NCBI RefSeq assembly: GCF_000003815.2
Contig: NC_049990.1
Location: forward strand, 8,614,990-8,658,405
DNA: 43,416 nt
Direction of reading: 5' to 3'
Source: Branchiostoma floridae
Taxonomy: Eukaryota > Chordata > Leptocardii > Amphioxiformes > Branchiostomatidae
Within the stretch, counting starts at the first letter, position 1. Each line of letters starts with the position of its first letter. This document shows positions 22,303-33,500 of this stretch, piece by piece. The notes under the pieces were generated by a model. The model saw only the letters and a list, made by a program, of their open reading frames with translations, made no database searches and had not been told where the DNA came from. The position numbers and the translations under genes are program-made.

Positions 22303-22735
22303 CCTCATCAAGACTCACGCCACATTGTTAGTAAGCCCGTCAGGTTCTGAGACCGACTATATGTACTGATGATAGGCAGATAAACAACATCAACAGCACG
22401 CTACATCATTACATAGCGCGCTATGTAGATGAATTTCTAGATCTCCGGCTTTATACACGTTCTGCTATTGTACGTAGACTGGTTCCTTTGATAACCTGCA
22501 ACGTGAATTACTTTTTCTACTTTTCTATGGATGTTGTGTCTGTTTGATAAACCATTAGTAGAAATTCACATTTTTGAAGAAATGATCCTTATTGCCAACA
22601 GTTGCACAGATAGGGTAGAATGTATTACAAGCAACAACATCTGGAACACCTTGCTATATCTTTTTCAATACTGACACAGGTCACTGGCTACCGGTCAGAG
22701 AATGGCTGGTCAAAGTCAAAGGATATGTTCCAACA

Positions 22736-22770
22736 ATGTTGAGGCCTCCACTCCCGTTCTACTTTGCAAG
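22736..22770 (+). pseudogene. Relic of a second SDR exon 1 upstream of copy F
   Basis: The stretch GTTCCAACAATG with the following bases (codons M L R P P L P F Y F A) aligns with the promoter edge and first codons of copy H. It breaks off after about 12 codons and is followed by the A/B-type promoter of F. It is a leftover from recombination between copies. Confidence 0.5.
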
Positions 22771-22896
22771 ATATTAAATATCATACGCGGATTATTGGCA
22801 TTTGTAGACTTAATACATTTGATCTGTTTTGTTATTCAGCGTGTATCGCGACGTCCTGAGGTGAACTTCAAATATTTACATGCTAGTGGTCAGTTT

Positions 22897-22909
22897 AGGT
22901 CAAAGTTCA
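22897..22909 (+). promoter_or_regulatory. DR1-like site upstream of copy F
   Basis: AGGTCAAAGTTCA, identical to the site of copy A, 24 bp before the ATG. The TCGCGACGTCC and TATTTACATGCT blocks further up are shared with A and B. Confidence 0.5.
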
Positions 22910-22933
22910 AAAATCACACGTACGAGAAAAATC

Positions 22934-25900
22934 ATGAAGCCTCTACACCTGTTCTACTGTGCGAGCCTGCTCGGTTTGACCACCATGTCAGGCTTGTTGT
23001 TGTTGTTGTACCACTGTGCACCTGTCCTGTACTACCTGTGCACGGGGATACTACTGGGGTCAGTGGGATACTGTGTGGTTCTCTACTTGGCGCCGAAGAG
23101 CCGAGTGAGCGGGGAGGGCAAAGCTGTCTTCATTACAGGTAGGACTCCAACACCTGTGATCATAATCATGTTTGGTCTTTAAAAGCTTTCCTCGCCAAAG
23201 TATGTCTATATGACCTGTTAAAATCTTCAATACACCAACAGGTTGTGACAGTGGTTTCGGATTTGGACTGGCCAAACGCCTGGACTCGCTGGGCTTCACG
23301 GTGTTTGCCGGCTGTCTGCTGGCAGACAGTGGTGGGGAGGGGCTGAAGAAACTCCATGCGGAGTGCTCGAGCAGGCTGAGTACTGTTCAGATTGACGTCA
23401 CTGATGATGGACAGGTGCAGGCCGCTGTACAACAGGTCAGGGACAGTCTACCGACTGGGTCTGAAGGTGAATACAAGTACCTTTTAACCCTGCAGTTCAC
23501 AAGTGAATGCCTTGATTTGTTGATCGTTTTGTAATGCGATCATATGAAACTGAAACGGTTATAGTCTTCGTCCGTATTAAATGAAATGGTCAGGTCCCAA
23601 CATTTCCAATTCCAACAGGTCTTTACGCTTTGGTGAACAATGCTGGGGTCTGGCAGACGGGGGAGATAGAGTGGGTCAGCATGGCCACCTACAGACGTGT
23701 GATGGAAGTGAACACCTTCGGTACCGTGCGGGTCACCAAGGCGTTCTTGCCTCTGATTCGTAGGGCGAAAGGTGTTATATTAGTTCTTACTCACTGCAAA
23801 GTATATTGCATACTTTCTCACTTTTTAAGTCGACTTAAATGGTCCGCATATTCTACAAACGTAAGTATTCTTTGATAGTACAGATTTAGTCAACTTTGAT
23901 TATGTACGGTCTTTCACGAAAGAGGTCCAACAAGATCATATGGGATAAGGCATAGACACGTTTCTTACGTTTGGAATAGGGCGCAGACTTCGGATATTCC
24001 CCCAGGCATTTGAGGGTTTCCTAGCCTGACTAAAATCGCGCTCCTAGCGGCCGGCCTTACGGTTGCCACCTACTGGGGCCTTAAGGGGAGGGGTCATAAC
24101 ACCAACCAGGGAGAGAAGTGTAAACACAAGCCAAGGGTTCCCTGACTCTAGATATTTTCACCACCCCAGGACGTGTCGTGAACATCTCTAGTGTAGGTGG
24201 GCTTCACGCAGGCCCTATGGCTAGTGCCTATTCCATAAGCAAGGCAGCCATGGAATTTTTCTCGGACGCCTTAAGGTACGTGTACTTACACAGTTCTATT
24301 TATCGTGTAGCACAAAGCAATTTCAGCACTTAATTTTTTGTTAAGGTTTTACAATAAACAAATAAACGTAAGGAAATAACTAGCGAGCCTAAATAAAGCC
24401 AAGCCTGTTTTCTTACAATTTTAAGTTAGAGACCAAAGCCTTCATTCGCAAAGAAAACATTGAAAGTCTGTAAGTCCCCTGTAAAACACACAAGCCTTAA
24501 TATATCCGACATATATTTATATATGTCAGCTGTCAATTTCTAGAACTGAGAGCATTTTATTGGGCTGAAACTCTGTCAATTTAAGGTTAAATGATTAGGT
24601 CAAGATTTGATGCTGTAGTCTCTTTGCCTTTAGTCCGTTTTGTTACCATTCAACATATCATTATTAACAACATCACCCCCATCGTAGGCATGAGATGCAC
24701 AAGTGGGGAGTTAAAGTTGTCATCGTGGAGCCGGCCAGCTTTGCACGGGCTACAGATATCGTCTTGCCTGCAGTCTACAATAAGTTCGTTGAGGTAAGGG
24801 ACCTGCATTTTGGTTTCAGTAGAATTGTATGCTTTTCCAAAATTGTACGTTGTAAATCTATACCATTTGTGTTTTATAAGTACCCGGAGTGGATGTGTCA
24901 ATTTTGAGCATCTTCGCGTTTTTGTCCGCTATAACAAAATCATGCTAATTACATTTTTTGCCCCCAAAAACTTGTTTTGTTGTAAATTGAATAAAAAATG
25001 GCACACACGTCTGGCGGAACATTAGTTATAGGAAGAAAGGGGCTCTCCACATGTTAAGTATACTCATCATCTTCAAAGCCATAAAGGTGAGCAGCTTACA
25101 ACCACGCACGTTTCGTAAGTTGTGTTTATTCACAAGGTGAATTCAACAAGCCTGGCAATGAAAAAATATCATTTCCATGGCGACGATGGTCTCTAAATAG
25201 TGGTGAAAATGATTTAAAAAACTCAAACTGGGAATTTACTGGAAGTTCCTGTCATGAAGATTTCATCACCACTGGTTCCGAGGCCTTAAAGATTGGATCT
25301 AGCTACAATTTGCCCCCAGAATAGGATAGTATTATGTACTCCTTACCATTTATCGTACTTTGTGCTTAGCCACGTCTCACCAGCTTGAATTACCACAGCC
25401 CTTGTGAAGACTGCGTCTGTGCCTCGAATTCAAGCGCCTTACCCTAGACTTCTCCTCTGACTGCAGCTGGAAATCCAGTGACCCTGCCCAACACTGGCTG
25501 CATAATTGGAATGCCAGTTGTCCTGCCCAGCATGCCTGCCTCCCCTCCCCCTCCTGGCATTCTATCAGTCTGCGACTTAACTGTCCCAGTTTTCTAGGCC
25601 GAATGCCGAATGCCTGCAGTCCCAAAGTAATTCCTGCAGGCCTGCCCAACTGGCTCCCTAACTGGATTCATTCCAAACATTTCTGTGGACCAGCATTCCT
25701 GTCGACATAGGCCCGTACAATTTCTAGAATTTTTGCAGACTGAACACAATAACATACCATCTGGCTTGCCCCTGAGGCGTCGCCAAAAACTTACACGCAC
25801 ACCGTTTATTGCACAGGATATGCGGAACAACTTGGAATATGTTGTCAAGGAGGATTATGGCATGGAGTATTTCGACTTCAAGATGGAAAAACGGAGGCTG

Positions 25901-26586
25901 TATGCCCACGAAGGTCATGCGAGGGTTCCAACGGCTGTGATAAACGTACGTGCATTTGCAATCTAGATTAATCATAAATCTGTATGATAATGAATTGTTC
26001 TTGAATACCACTAATCGGTTGTATCTTTCACAAAGGCAGCAATACAATGTCTTCGATGTGTGCCCCATTGATATCGCTTTTTGTCCTTCGCTGATCGTTA
26101 TTTTAGGTTATGGATATTTCGAAGTTCATCATGCAATTGCCAGTCAGACATCCAATAAAACCTTTGCAAAGACTACCTCGTATATTTGTAAGTAATTAGT
26201 AATGATGAAATGATGATGGCTTGTGTACAGTGAATCTAGTGGCATAGAATACGTGGGACAAGACCGGATAGAGTCCATCTCCGTCGGCGTACTATGTTAT
26301 GCAGTAGGGAAGCTTTGCGATTTTCGTAGAGCTTTCTGTTCTTCCTTTTGTGGCTTACCTACTGTGCGCTATATAATAAGCAGTGTTGCTAACATGTACT
26401 TCACAGGCCATGGTGGACGCCGTCACCCTGACCACCCCTTCACATCGCTACTTGGTCGGGTCGAGTTTCGAGAACTACGTCACTTGGATGTGGTTGGGCT
26501 ACTTTCCCACACGGTGGACGGGTTCTACCCTGCTGGCTGAAAAGGAAGGGGACCCAAAACCAGCCATGATGAAGAAAAATCACTAG
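22934..26586 (+). CDS. SDR copy F, BDH1/HSD17B2-like membrane dehydrogenase
   Basis: Seven plus-strand exons: 22934-23138, 23242-23466, 23619-23771, 24170-24275, 24688-24793, 25817-25945 and 26407-26586; all open with GT-AG junctions and the array's usual phases. The start MKPLHLFYC is one codon shorter than in the other copies, and exon 6 is one codon shorter (HEGHARVP), giving about 367 residues. It contains [53 protein letters not shown] and [14 protein letters not shown], and ends KKNH. A frame upstream of 22934 is open, but the paralogues all start at this Met. Intron 5 (about 1 kb) contains an unassigned GC-richer block at 25380-25760. Confidence 0.92.
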
Positions 26587-26945
26587 AACACATTTTCACA
26601 ATCTCATATGATTGGTCACTTCTATTATGTATTCTGAGTAGATTGTAAATTGGTAGTAAAATCCCCAACTAGCAACCATCAGTAGGTAAGAGCAGCTACT
26701 GGGCATGAAAATCCTTGTACCCGTCGATATGTTTGTGAAAATTTTTAAACACTGCAAGAGAAACCTGTTAATAAGCATGTAGTTATGTCACTAACCAATG
26801 CATCTCAGGGAACATTCCTGGTGGATGATGTCACTATGCACAAATAAACTATCCAGAAAAATGCCTCGAGCTTGATAGCCCCATTAGAACTCTACTTCCG
26901 TATCTCTTACAAACAACAACATTTGGTCACACTTCGCCTTACTTT
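26587..26945. other. 3' flank of copy F
   Basis: No gene is seen; homologous to the flanks of E and G. Confidence 0.5.
26843..26848 (+). terminator. Polyadenylation signal of copy F
   Basis: AATAAA about 257 bp after the stop, in sequence shared with E. Confidence 0.5.
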
Positions 26946-26949
26946 AAAT

Positions 26950-29658
26950 GGTTTTATTACAGGTAGGACTTTGACTTGACCAACACCCGCTGTCACCTTT
27001 GATCACTCGTAACCGAATTCCCTCACAAAAGTAGAAATAGATTTGAGTTGTTAAGATCTAATACACCACCAACACTACAGGTTGTGACAGTGGTTTTGGA
27101 TTTGGACTGGCCAAACGCCTGGACTCGCTGGGCTTCACGGTGTTTGCCGGCTGTCTGCTGGTAGACAGTGGTGGGGAGGGGTCGAAGAAACTCCGGGCGG
27201 AGTGCTCGAGCAGACTGAGTACTGTTCAGATTGCCGCTGTCAGACAGATCAGGGACAATCTACCGATTGAAGGTGAATACTAGTACCATTGATTTCTGTC
27301 CAAAAGTGAAGTTTTATCATTTTCAATAAGATCATATAAAGAAATGTGCTACCGTCTTACCGTACAGTTATAGTCTTCTTCCTCCTCTGTCTTTAGAGGA
27401 AATGACTGGGTTCCAAAATTTTCTAACAGGTTTGTACGCATTGGTGAACAATGTTGGAGTCTGGCAGCCGGGAGAGATAGAGTGGGTCAGCATGGCCGCC
27501 TACCGACGTGTCATGGAAGTGAATGCCTTCGGTGCCGTGCGGGTCACCAAGGCGTTCTGGCCTCTGATTCGTCGGGCGAAAGGTGCTATATTATTGGTTT
27601 TGATTCATTGGCTTTTTGTGTAAAATGGTTCACATGTTCTGCAATCTTTGACAGAACTGATGAAAAGAAGATCAACTTTGAATATGTTTCTCTCCGTTTT
27701 TGAAAATGATACAAAATTTTTTTTGTATATCAGTCTTCTTTCATATTCTATATCGTGTGTTCCGCTTACTTCAACTTTGAAATTAAAAGAAAAGTACGCA
27801 CGCCGTCCAACACGATAATTTTGAATGCATAGACACGTTTCCTAAACTACGGGTAATGCCCCAGGTAGTTGCAATTGAGGGTTTCCTGACTCGAGATATT
27901 TTCTCCACCCCAGGACGTGTCGTGAACGTCTCCAGTGCGGCTGGGCTTCACGCAGGCCCTTTTTTTTTTCTATTTGCTTTTGGACAGACGAGGACGATGT
28001 GGCACTGCACTCAAGTTTTTGTAACTTATATTAACAATGTCACATACACGGTACAGACAGAAGGAAAGTCGTGTAAAGTGCCTTTCCCAAGGGCACAACG
28101 TCGGGGGCACGGTGGGAATCGAACTCAGGACCCATAGATTCCGAGCCGAAAGCTCTACCAGTTACGCCACGCCACGCCCGACGCCAGGCCCTTTTGCTGG
28201 TGCCTATTCCATGACCAAGGCCTCCGTGGAATTTTTCTCGGACGCCTTAAGGTACAGTTCTATTCATTTTATAGCACAAACGAATTCTAGCACATTTCTT
28301 ACGATTTTACAATAAAGAAATTGACTAAACATGTGAGCCTAAATTAAGCCAAGCGTGTTTTTTCGCTTTTGAGTTTGTGTTCAAAGCCGACTTTTCCCAA
28401 AAAAGACTTAAAATGACTGAATATTACTCCCGTGCAAAACACGGAACTAACGTTAAGATCATGTCAATATTTGTTGTTTTATCTATTTGACTCTATACAT
28501 TTTTCTCAAATCAGTTTAACCAACGTCACCCCTAATGTAGGCACGAGATGCACAAGTGGGGAGTCAAAGTCGTCATCGTGGAGCCGGCCAGCTTTGGACG
28601 GGCTACAAATATCGTCTCACCTGCCGTCTTCGATAATTTCGTTGATGTAAGGCGTCTGTATTATGTTTTACAGTAGTTCTTACCAAATAGCTTATAGTAC
28701 AATTGTAAAAGCTAGATCATGAGTACTGGATAAGTAGACAGAGTGCTTGGTTTAGGTCGACTACAGCCGACCAATTGCAAGCTTCCGAATTACTCCTAAC
28801 CATAGTCGGGAGAGAATCCGGAGCTAAATTCGGCAATGTGTAAGCTAGGCTTAACCGGAGCTTTACATGTACATCGTTCACTGCGCAGGATTTGGGGAAC
28901 AACGTTGAAGATGTTGTTAAAGAGGATTATGGCATGGAGTACTTTGACTTAGAGGTGAAACAACTGAAGATCGATCACCAGGGCGAAGGTGCTTCGAGGG
29001 ATCCAACGGCTGTGATAGAAGTACGTACATTCACAGTCTAGATAATCATAAATCTGCATGGTACTGCTGATAACAAATAATGAAATCAATGTCCTCGCTA
29101 TGGCCTATGTCCTATCGGCTTTTTTCCTTCGCTGAACGTCATTTCAATACATGGATGTTATGCATTAAGTCCAACACGCAATGGTCAGTTAGACAATTGA
29201 CGGACAACATGCAATTGACGGACATGAAAGGAGACGATTGGGAAGCCTTCCTAGTCATTTTTCATTATGAAATGATGATGGCTTCTTTTAATCTCTTGGC
29301 ATAGCAATGACCAAAAAGACCACGACAAAATAGAGTCAATCTCTGTCGGCTTACTTTGTTCTGCGGGAGGGATGATGGCTTGCATGTTTCGTATGGTTTG
29401 CTGTCACGTCTTACTTTCGTGACTATGCGCTAGCTACGAGTAATAAGCAGTGATGTCAAAATGTATATCATCTCACAGGCCATGGTGGACGCCGTCACCC
29501 TGACCACTCCCTCACATCGCTACTTGGTAGGGTCGAGTTTTGAGGACTACGTCACTTGGATGTGGTTGGGCTACTTTCCCACACGGTGGACGGGTTCTAC
29601 CCTGCTGGCTGATAAGGAAGGGGACCCCAAACCAGCCATGCTGAAGAAAACTCGCTAG
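26950..29658 (+). pseudogene. SDR copy G, disrupted
   Basis: Remaining parts: last bases of exon 1 and its donor (TTATTACAGGTAGGACTTTG, about 26955-26974), exon 2 27081-27272, exon 3 27430-27582, exon 4 27914-27963 plus 28196-28251, exon 5 28541-28646, exon 6 28889-29020 and exon 7 29479-29658. Exon 1 is otherwise absent. Exon 2 lost 27 bp (removing DVTDDGQVQ, beside the cofactor pocket) and 6 bp, both in frame. NNAG is changed to NNVG. A SINE splits exon 4 between GLHAGPF and AGAYSMTK. Exons 5-7 stay open and the end is KKTR. Open distal exons suggest recent loss; a truncated transcript cannot be excluded. Confidence 0.88.
27964..28195 (-). mobile_element. tRNA-derived SINE inside exon 4 of copy G
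   Basis: Direct repeats CAGGCCCTTTT (27953-27963 and 28185-28195) flank it. Poly-T lies at the left end, so the element reads on the minus strand with its A tail at left. The head at about 28180-28105 shows an A box (TGGCGTAACTGGTAGAG) and B box (GAGTTCGATTCCC). Then come CCGTGCCC and a body with GTGCCCTTGGGAAAGGCAC. It is not a functional tRNA: the anticodon stem does not pair. Confidence 0.85.
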
Positions 29659-29925
29659 AATATTTCTCCGAGTAGTGTCTAAAATGCACAGTATCAGACG
29701 ATTAGTCACTTTTCTTTCATAGTTTGAGTGAATTGATAATTGGTAAACAGGCCATGCAAACGCCAGTAGATATAAGCAGCTGCTAGGCTTGCGAGGTTCT
29801 GTACCTGTTGATATATCTGCAAAGGGCAATTTAGGAAGGAAAGCTTGCTAACCACTGGAAGAGCTGTCACGTCATAGCATGTTTAGCTTGTTGCCGTTAT
29901 GTGATTTTGCATCAATAAATGTACC

Positions 29926-29931
29926 AATAAA
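29926..29931 (+). terminator. Polyadenylation signal after copy G
   Basis: AATAAA at 29926-29931, with another at 29914-29919, in the conserved 3' flank of the array. Confidence 0.45.
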
Positions 29932-30230
29932 ATGCTTTGATTTTCATGAACCAACTAGAACTCTACTCTGCATTACTAAGACAATACAATTTCTAATTAC
30001 TCCAGGAAGGAGAATCACCTGACGAAATCTTGTAATTCGGGTTGTAATGCTGCTCGTAGATATATCTCACGATTCCTTTTGTATGAGTATATAGTTTGGC
30101 ATGACATCTGCCCGTACTGTTAATGCATTAAGTTCGTGGAGAATGTATAGTACCTACATACGTACATGTAAGGGGATGCTGATGCGGTGAGAGCAGAAGT
30201 TAGAAGGAATCTTTTTGGCAGTGATTCTGA

Positions 30231-30326
30231 GTTTCCGACTTTAAAAGAGAATAACTCAAGAAAGAGTCGATGGATTGTCATGATTTGTTGGCATAGAAAT
30301 AGCTTGAGTAATGGTTCATATAATAC
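30231..30326. repeat. Fragment of the dispersed repeat family
   Basis: GAGAATAACTCAAGAAAGAG, GATTGTCATGATTT and AGCTTGAGTAATG-like blocks align with 5140-5225 of copy 1. Confidence 0.6.
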
Positions 30327-30561
30327 TTTTTCATGACATAGCAAAAAACAATACATCGGAGTCTATTTTTCATGGAGATGAAAAGAATACGTACGAATTA
30401 AAATAAATGGTTAACAAATAGCAAAGGTAGCGCAGTAATTGTTTTTCGCTCGCCATATGTACCTTGACCATTATCAGGCTTGTATGTTTACAATATCTGT
30501 CCTCGTACTATATTCACGACAAGGTACGTAAATACTGTAGACCAACCGGGAGGTTCCAACA

Positions 30562-33500
30562 ATGATGAAGCCACTGTTTTTGTTCTACTGTGCAATCTTG
30601 GTTGGTCTGACCACCATTTCAGGCTTGTTGTTGTTGTTGTACCACTGTGCACCTGTCCTGTACTACCTGTGCACGGGGATACTACTGGGTTCAGTGGGAT
30701 ACTGTGTGGTTCTGTACTTGGTGCCGAAGAGCCGAGTGAGCGGGAACGGCAAAGCTGTCTTCATTACAGGTAGGACTTTGACTCCAACACCCGCAGTCAC
30801 CTTTGGTCATTAATAACACACACAAACATATACTAGTTTGAGTCAAAAAGGCACCCTAAGCAATAGTAGAGCACTAAAAGGGGAAATATTATGGATAAGG
30901 CAATGTAATTTGTATGACATTGAAATCTGCTGCATTATATTGCAACATTGACATCATTATTTAATACTTTGTGCGATTAAAAACGGAGCGGAAACAAGTT
31001 GTTCGAAGATTTCTTAAATATTAGAACTCCACAATAGACGTTGATCCAGCGCATCGACTTTCATGCCATTCTCGTTGCAAAGCGGCATCGAAGTTTTGCT
31101 CCTTGGAGGTCGGTATGGATTGGAATAGAGTTGCCCTATTTTATTACATAGAAAAGTGCTAAAAATTGGCTTTGAAGATTGAAGATCTACAGCCTCGAGT
31201 CAGGCTAATACCGCTTAGGTTGCTTAAGGTCTAATATCCCACCAACAGGTTGTGACAGTGGTTTTGGATTCGGACTGGCCAAACGCCTGGACTCGCTGGG
31301 TTTCACGGTGTTTGCCGGCTGTCTGCTGGCAGACAGTGGTGGGGAGGGGTCGAAGAAACTCCGGGCGGAGTGCTCGAGTAGGCTGAGTACTGTTCAGATT
31401 GACGTCACTGATGATGGACAGGTGCAGGCCGCTGTTAGACAGGTCAGGGACAGTCTACCGACTGGGTCTGAAGGTGAGTACTAGTACCTTTGATTTCTGT
31501 CCAAAAGTGAATATCCTGTTTTTCTTGTTTTAAACCTTTTTGCAATAAGATCAAAGAAAACTGAAACATTACCGTACGGCTATAGTCTTCTTCCAACCCA
31601 GTCTTTAGGCCACACCGACGTAATTTTATGGATGACATCCATTGGCCATGGAGACCCCAAAAATAATGCGTGGGCGAAAACAAAATCCAGCAAAAATAAA
31701 AAGTGCTGCTAAACCAGATCTTTCATACCCAGGCTTGGTTTGTCTAATGTTCACCTTCAGTGAGACTAAGAGACAATTGCGCTATCTTAAACATGTTTAT
31801 ATTGTCATTCTTGTTTTTTTTGTGGAAAACAGGCGAAAATCCGCGTGCGGATGTCATTCATAGAATTAAAACAGTGTGGCCTTAGATGACATTATTTAAT
31901 TCTAACATTTTCCAACAGGTATTTACGCATTGGTGAACAACGCTGGAGTCTGGCAGCCGGGAGAGATAGAGTGGGTCAGCATGGCCGCCTACCGACGTGT
32001 GATGGAAGTGAATGCCTTCGGTACCGTGCGGGTCACCAAGGCGTTCTTGCCTCTGATTCGTCGGACGAAAGGTCGGGGTATAACTTGCTTTCTTTTGGAT
32101 CAAGTATTTATGATGCTTTTAACTTTAACAACAGTGTATAATTATCCTTACATCACAAGAGGTCACCGTTACCGGTTCGTCACTCTTTCCTGCTAAATAA
32201 ATATATAGAACATCTTCAAGTTGGGGCTGGCCCAATATATGGGCTTCCGCCGCCTCCCTAATTGCAACCACCAAATGTAGTTGTAGACCATTAGTGTGGC
32301 CATCACCTCACAAATATGTGTTTTTTACTGCACTCACTATTTTGTTTGAGCACCACCACCACCACCAGTATCATGCGTCTCCTTACAGGGGTGAATTCAA
32401 GTTCACAAAAGGAGGTCACTCGGGCACTGTTGCAGATAGTTTTCTCTGAACGGCACCTCAGGTCTTTCCAAGTTTAAACCTAACATGGACGTGTATTCTT
32501 GTCTGCACGTTAGGACGAGTCGTGAACGTCACGAGTGCGGTGGGCCTTCACGCCACCCCCGCTGCTTCTGCGTACTGCATGACGAAAGCGGCCGTGGAAT
32601 TTTTCTCTGATGCCCTCAGGTATGTGACCAAACCAACACATAAAGATGAACCACCAATCTGGAGCATTTCTGTCCAACATATCATACGAACATGTACATG
32701 TATTCATATCTGAGAGGTCAGGAACATGGACGCTATGAAATGGCATATTGTCAGCTATACTCGTATGGCGTTTTTCTATAGGTCACGACTTAAGGATGCC
32801 TTGAATTACTTGTGACCTAAACATCATGACAGAAGTCTGATTTGTAGGTTTATAGGGTTTGGAGGGATCAAGGGCGTTGTATTTAAGACGTCCTTGGGGG
32901 GACAATAGTGTTTTACTCGTACTCTCCGAGCAGGAGTTAAGCTCCGGTTGTTTCTGGCGTGTTTGGGGTGTTTTTGTCAGGCTTTCTATTTTGCACCGAA
33001 CCTCTGCTTGGAGAGTAGGTCACTCAAGCCTATCACTACTTGCAGCCCTGACTACTTGGTTGATAAGAGTTAGAGACCAGGCTTGTGACGTCACTTGAGA
33101 TGGCCAATCAGGGACGTGCTACTAATACCGGTCAATTTGTCACACCTTAAGTCTCCCAGCGAGAATTTTAGTAACAGTAAGCGTCAAACAAGCAGGCCAA
33201 GCGAACGACGGTCGTTCGTTTGGCCTGCTTGTTTGACGCTTACTGTTATTTCTTTAACGTTTGCTAAATACTATATGATGCTGCTGAACATCATCTGGAA
33301 CGTAGGCACGAGATGCACAAGTGGGGTGTCAAAGTCGTCATCGTGCAGCCTGGAAACTTTGCACAGTCTACTGACATCATTCTACCTACAGTCTTCAACA
33401 AGTACACTGAGGTATGGCGTTTACACTACATTAGATTTACATCCATCCAGAATTCAAAATCTTGTGTTTCTAGCTTATGGTGGACATCTGTAAGACTGCA

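Larger units (their letters stand above)
29659..30561. other. Spacer between copies G and H
   Basis: The first 300 bp is the array's usual 3' flank with polyadenylation signals. A fragment of the dispersed repeat lies at 30231-30326. The last 130 bp resemble the upstream flank of copy E (shared GTACCTTG, ATGTTTAC and TACTGTAG blocks). No gene is seen. Confidence 0.5.

Noticed and set aside
22410-22427. 18-bp palindrome TACATAGCGCGCTATGTA
   Set aside because: It is short, isolated and without context; it could occur by chance.
25380-25760. GC-richer block in intron 5 of copy F as a gene
   Set aside because: Frames are short, unspliced and unlike any family I recognise; probably an unclassified repeat.
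28105-28180. tRNA gene on the minus strand
   Set aside because: A and B boxes are present, but the anticodon stem does not pair, and the sequence continues into a SINE body with A tail and target duplication.
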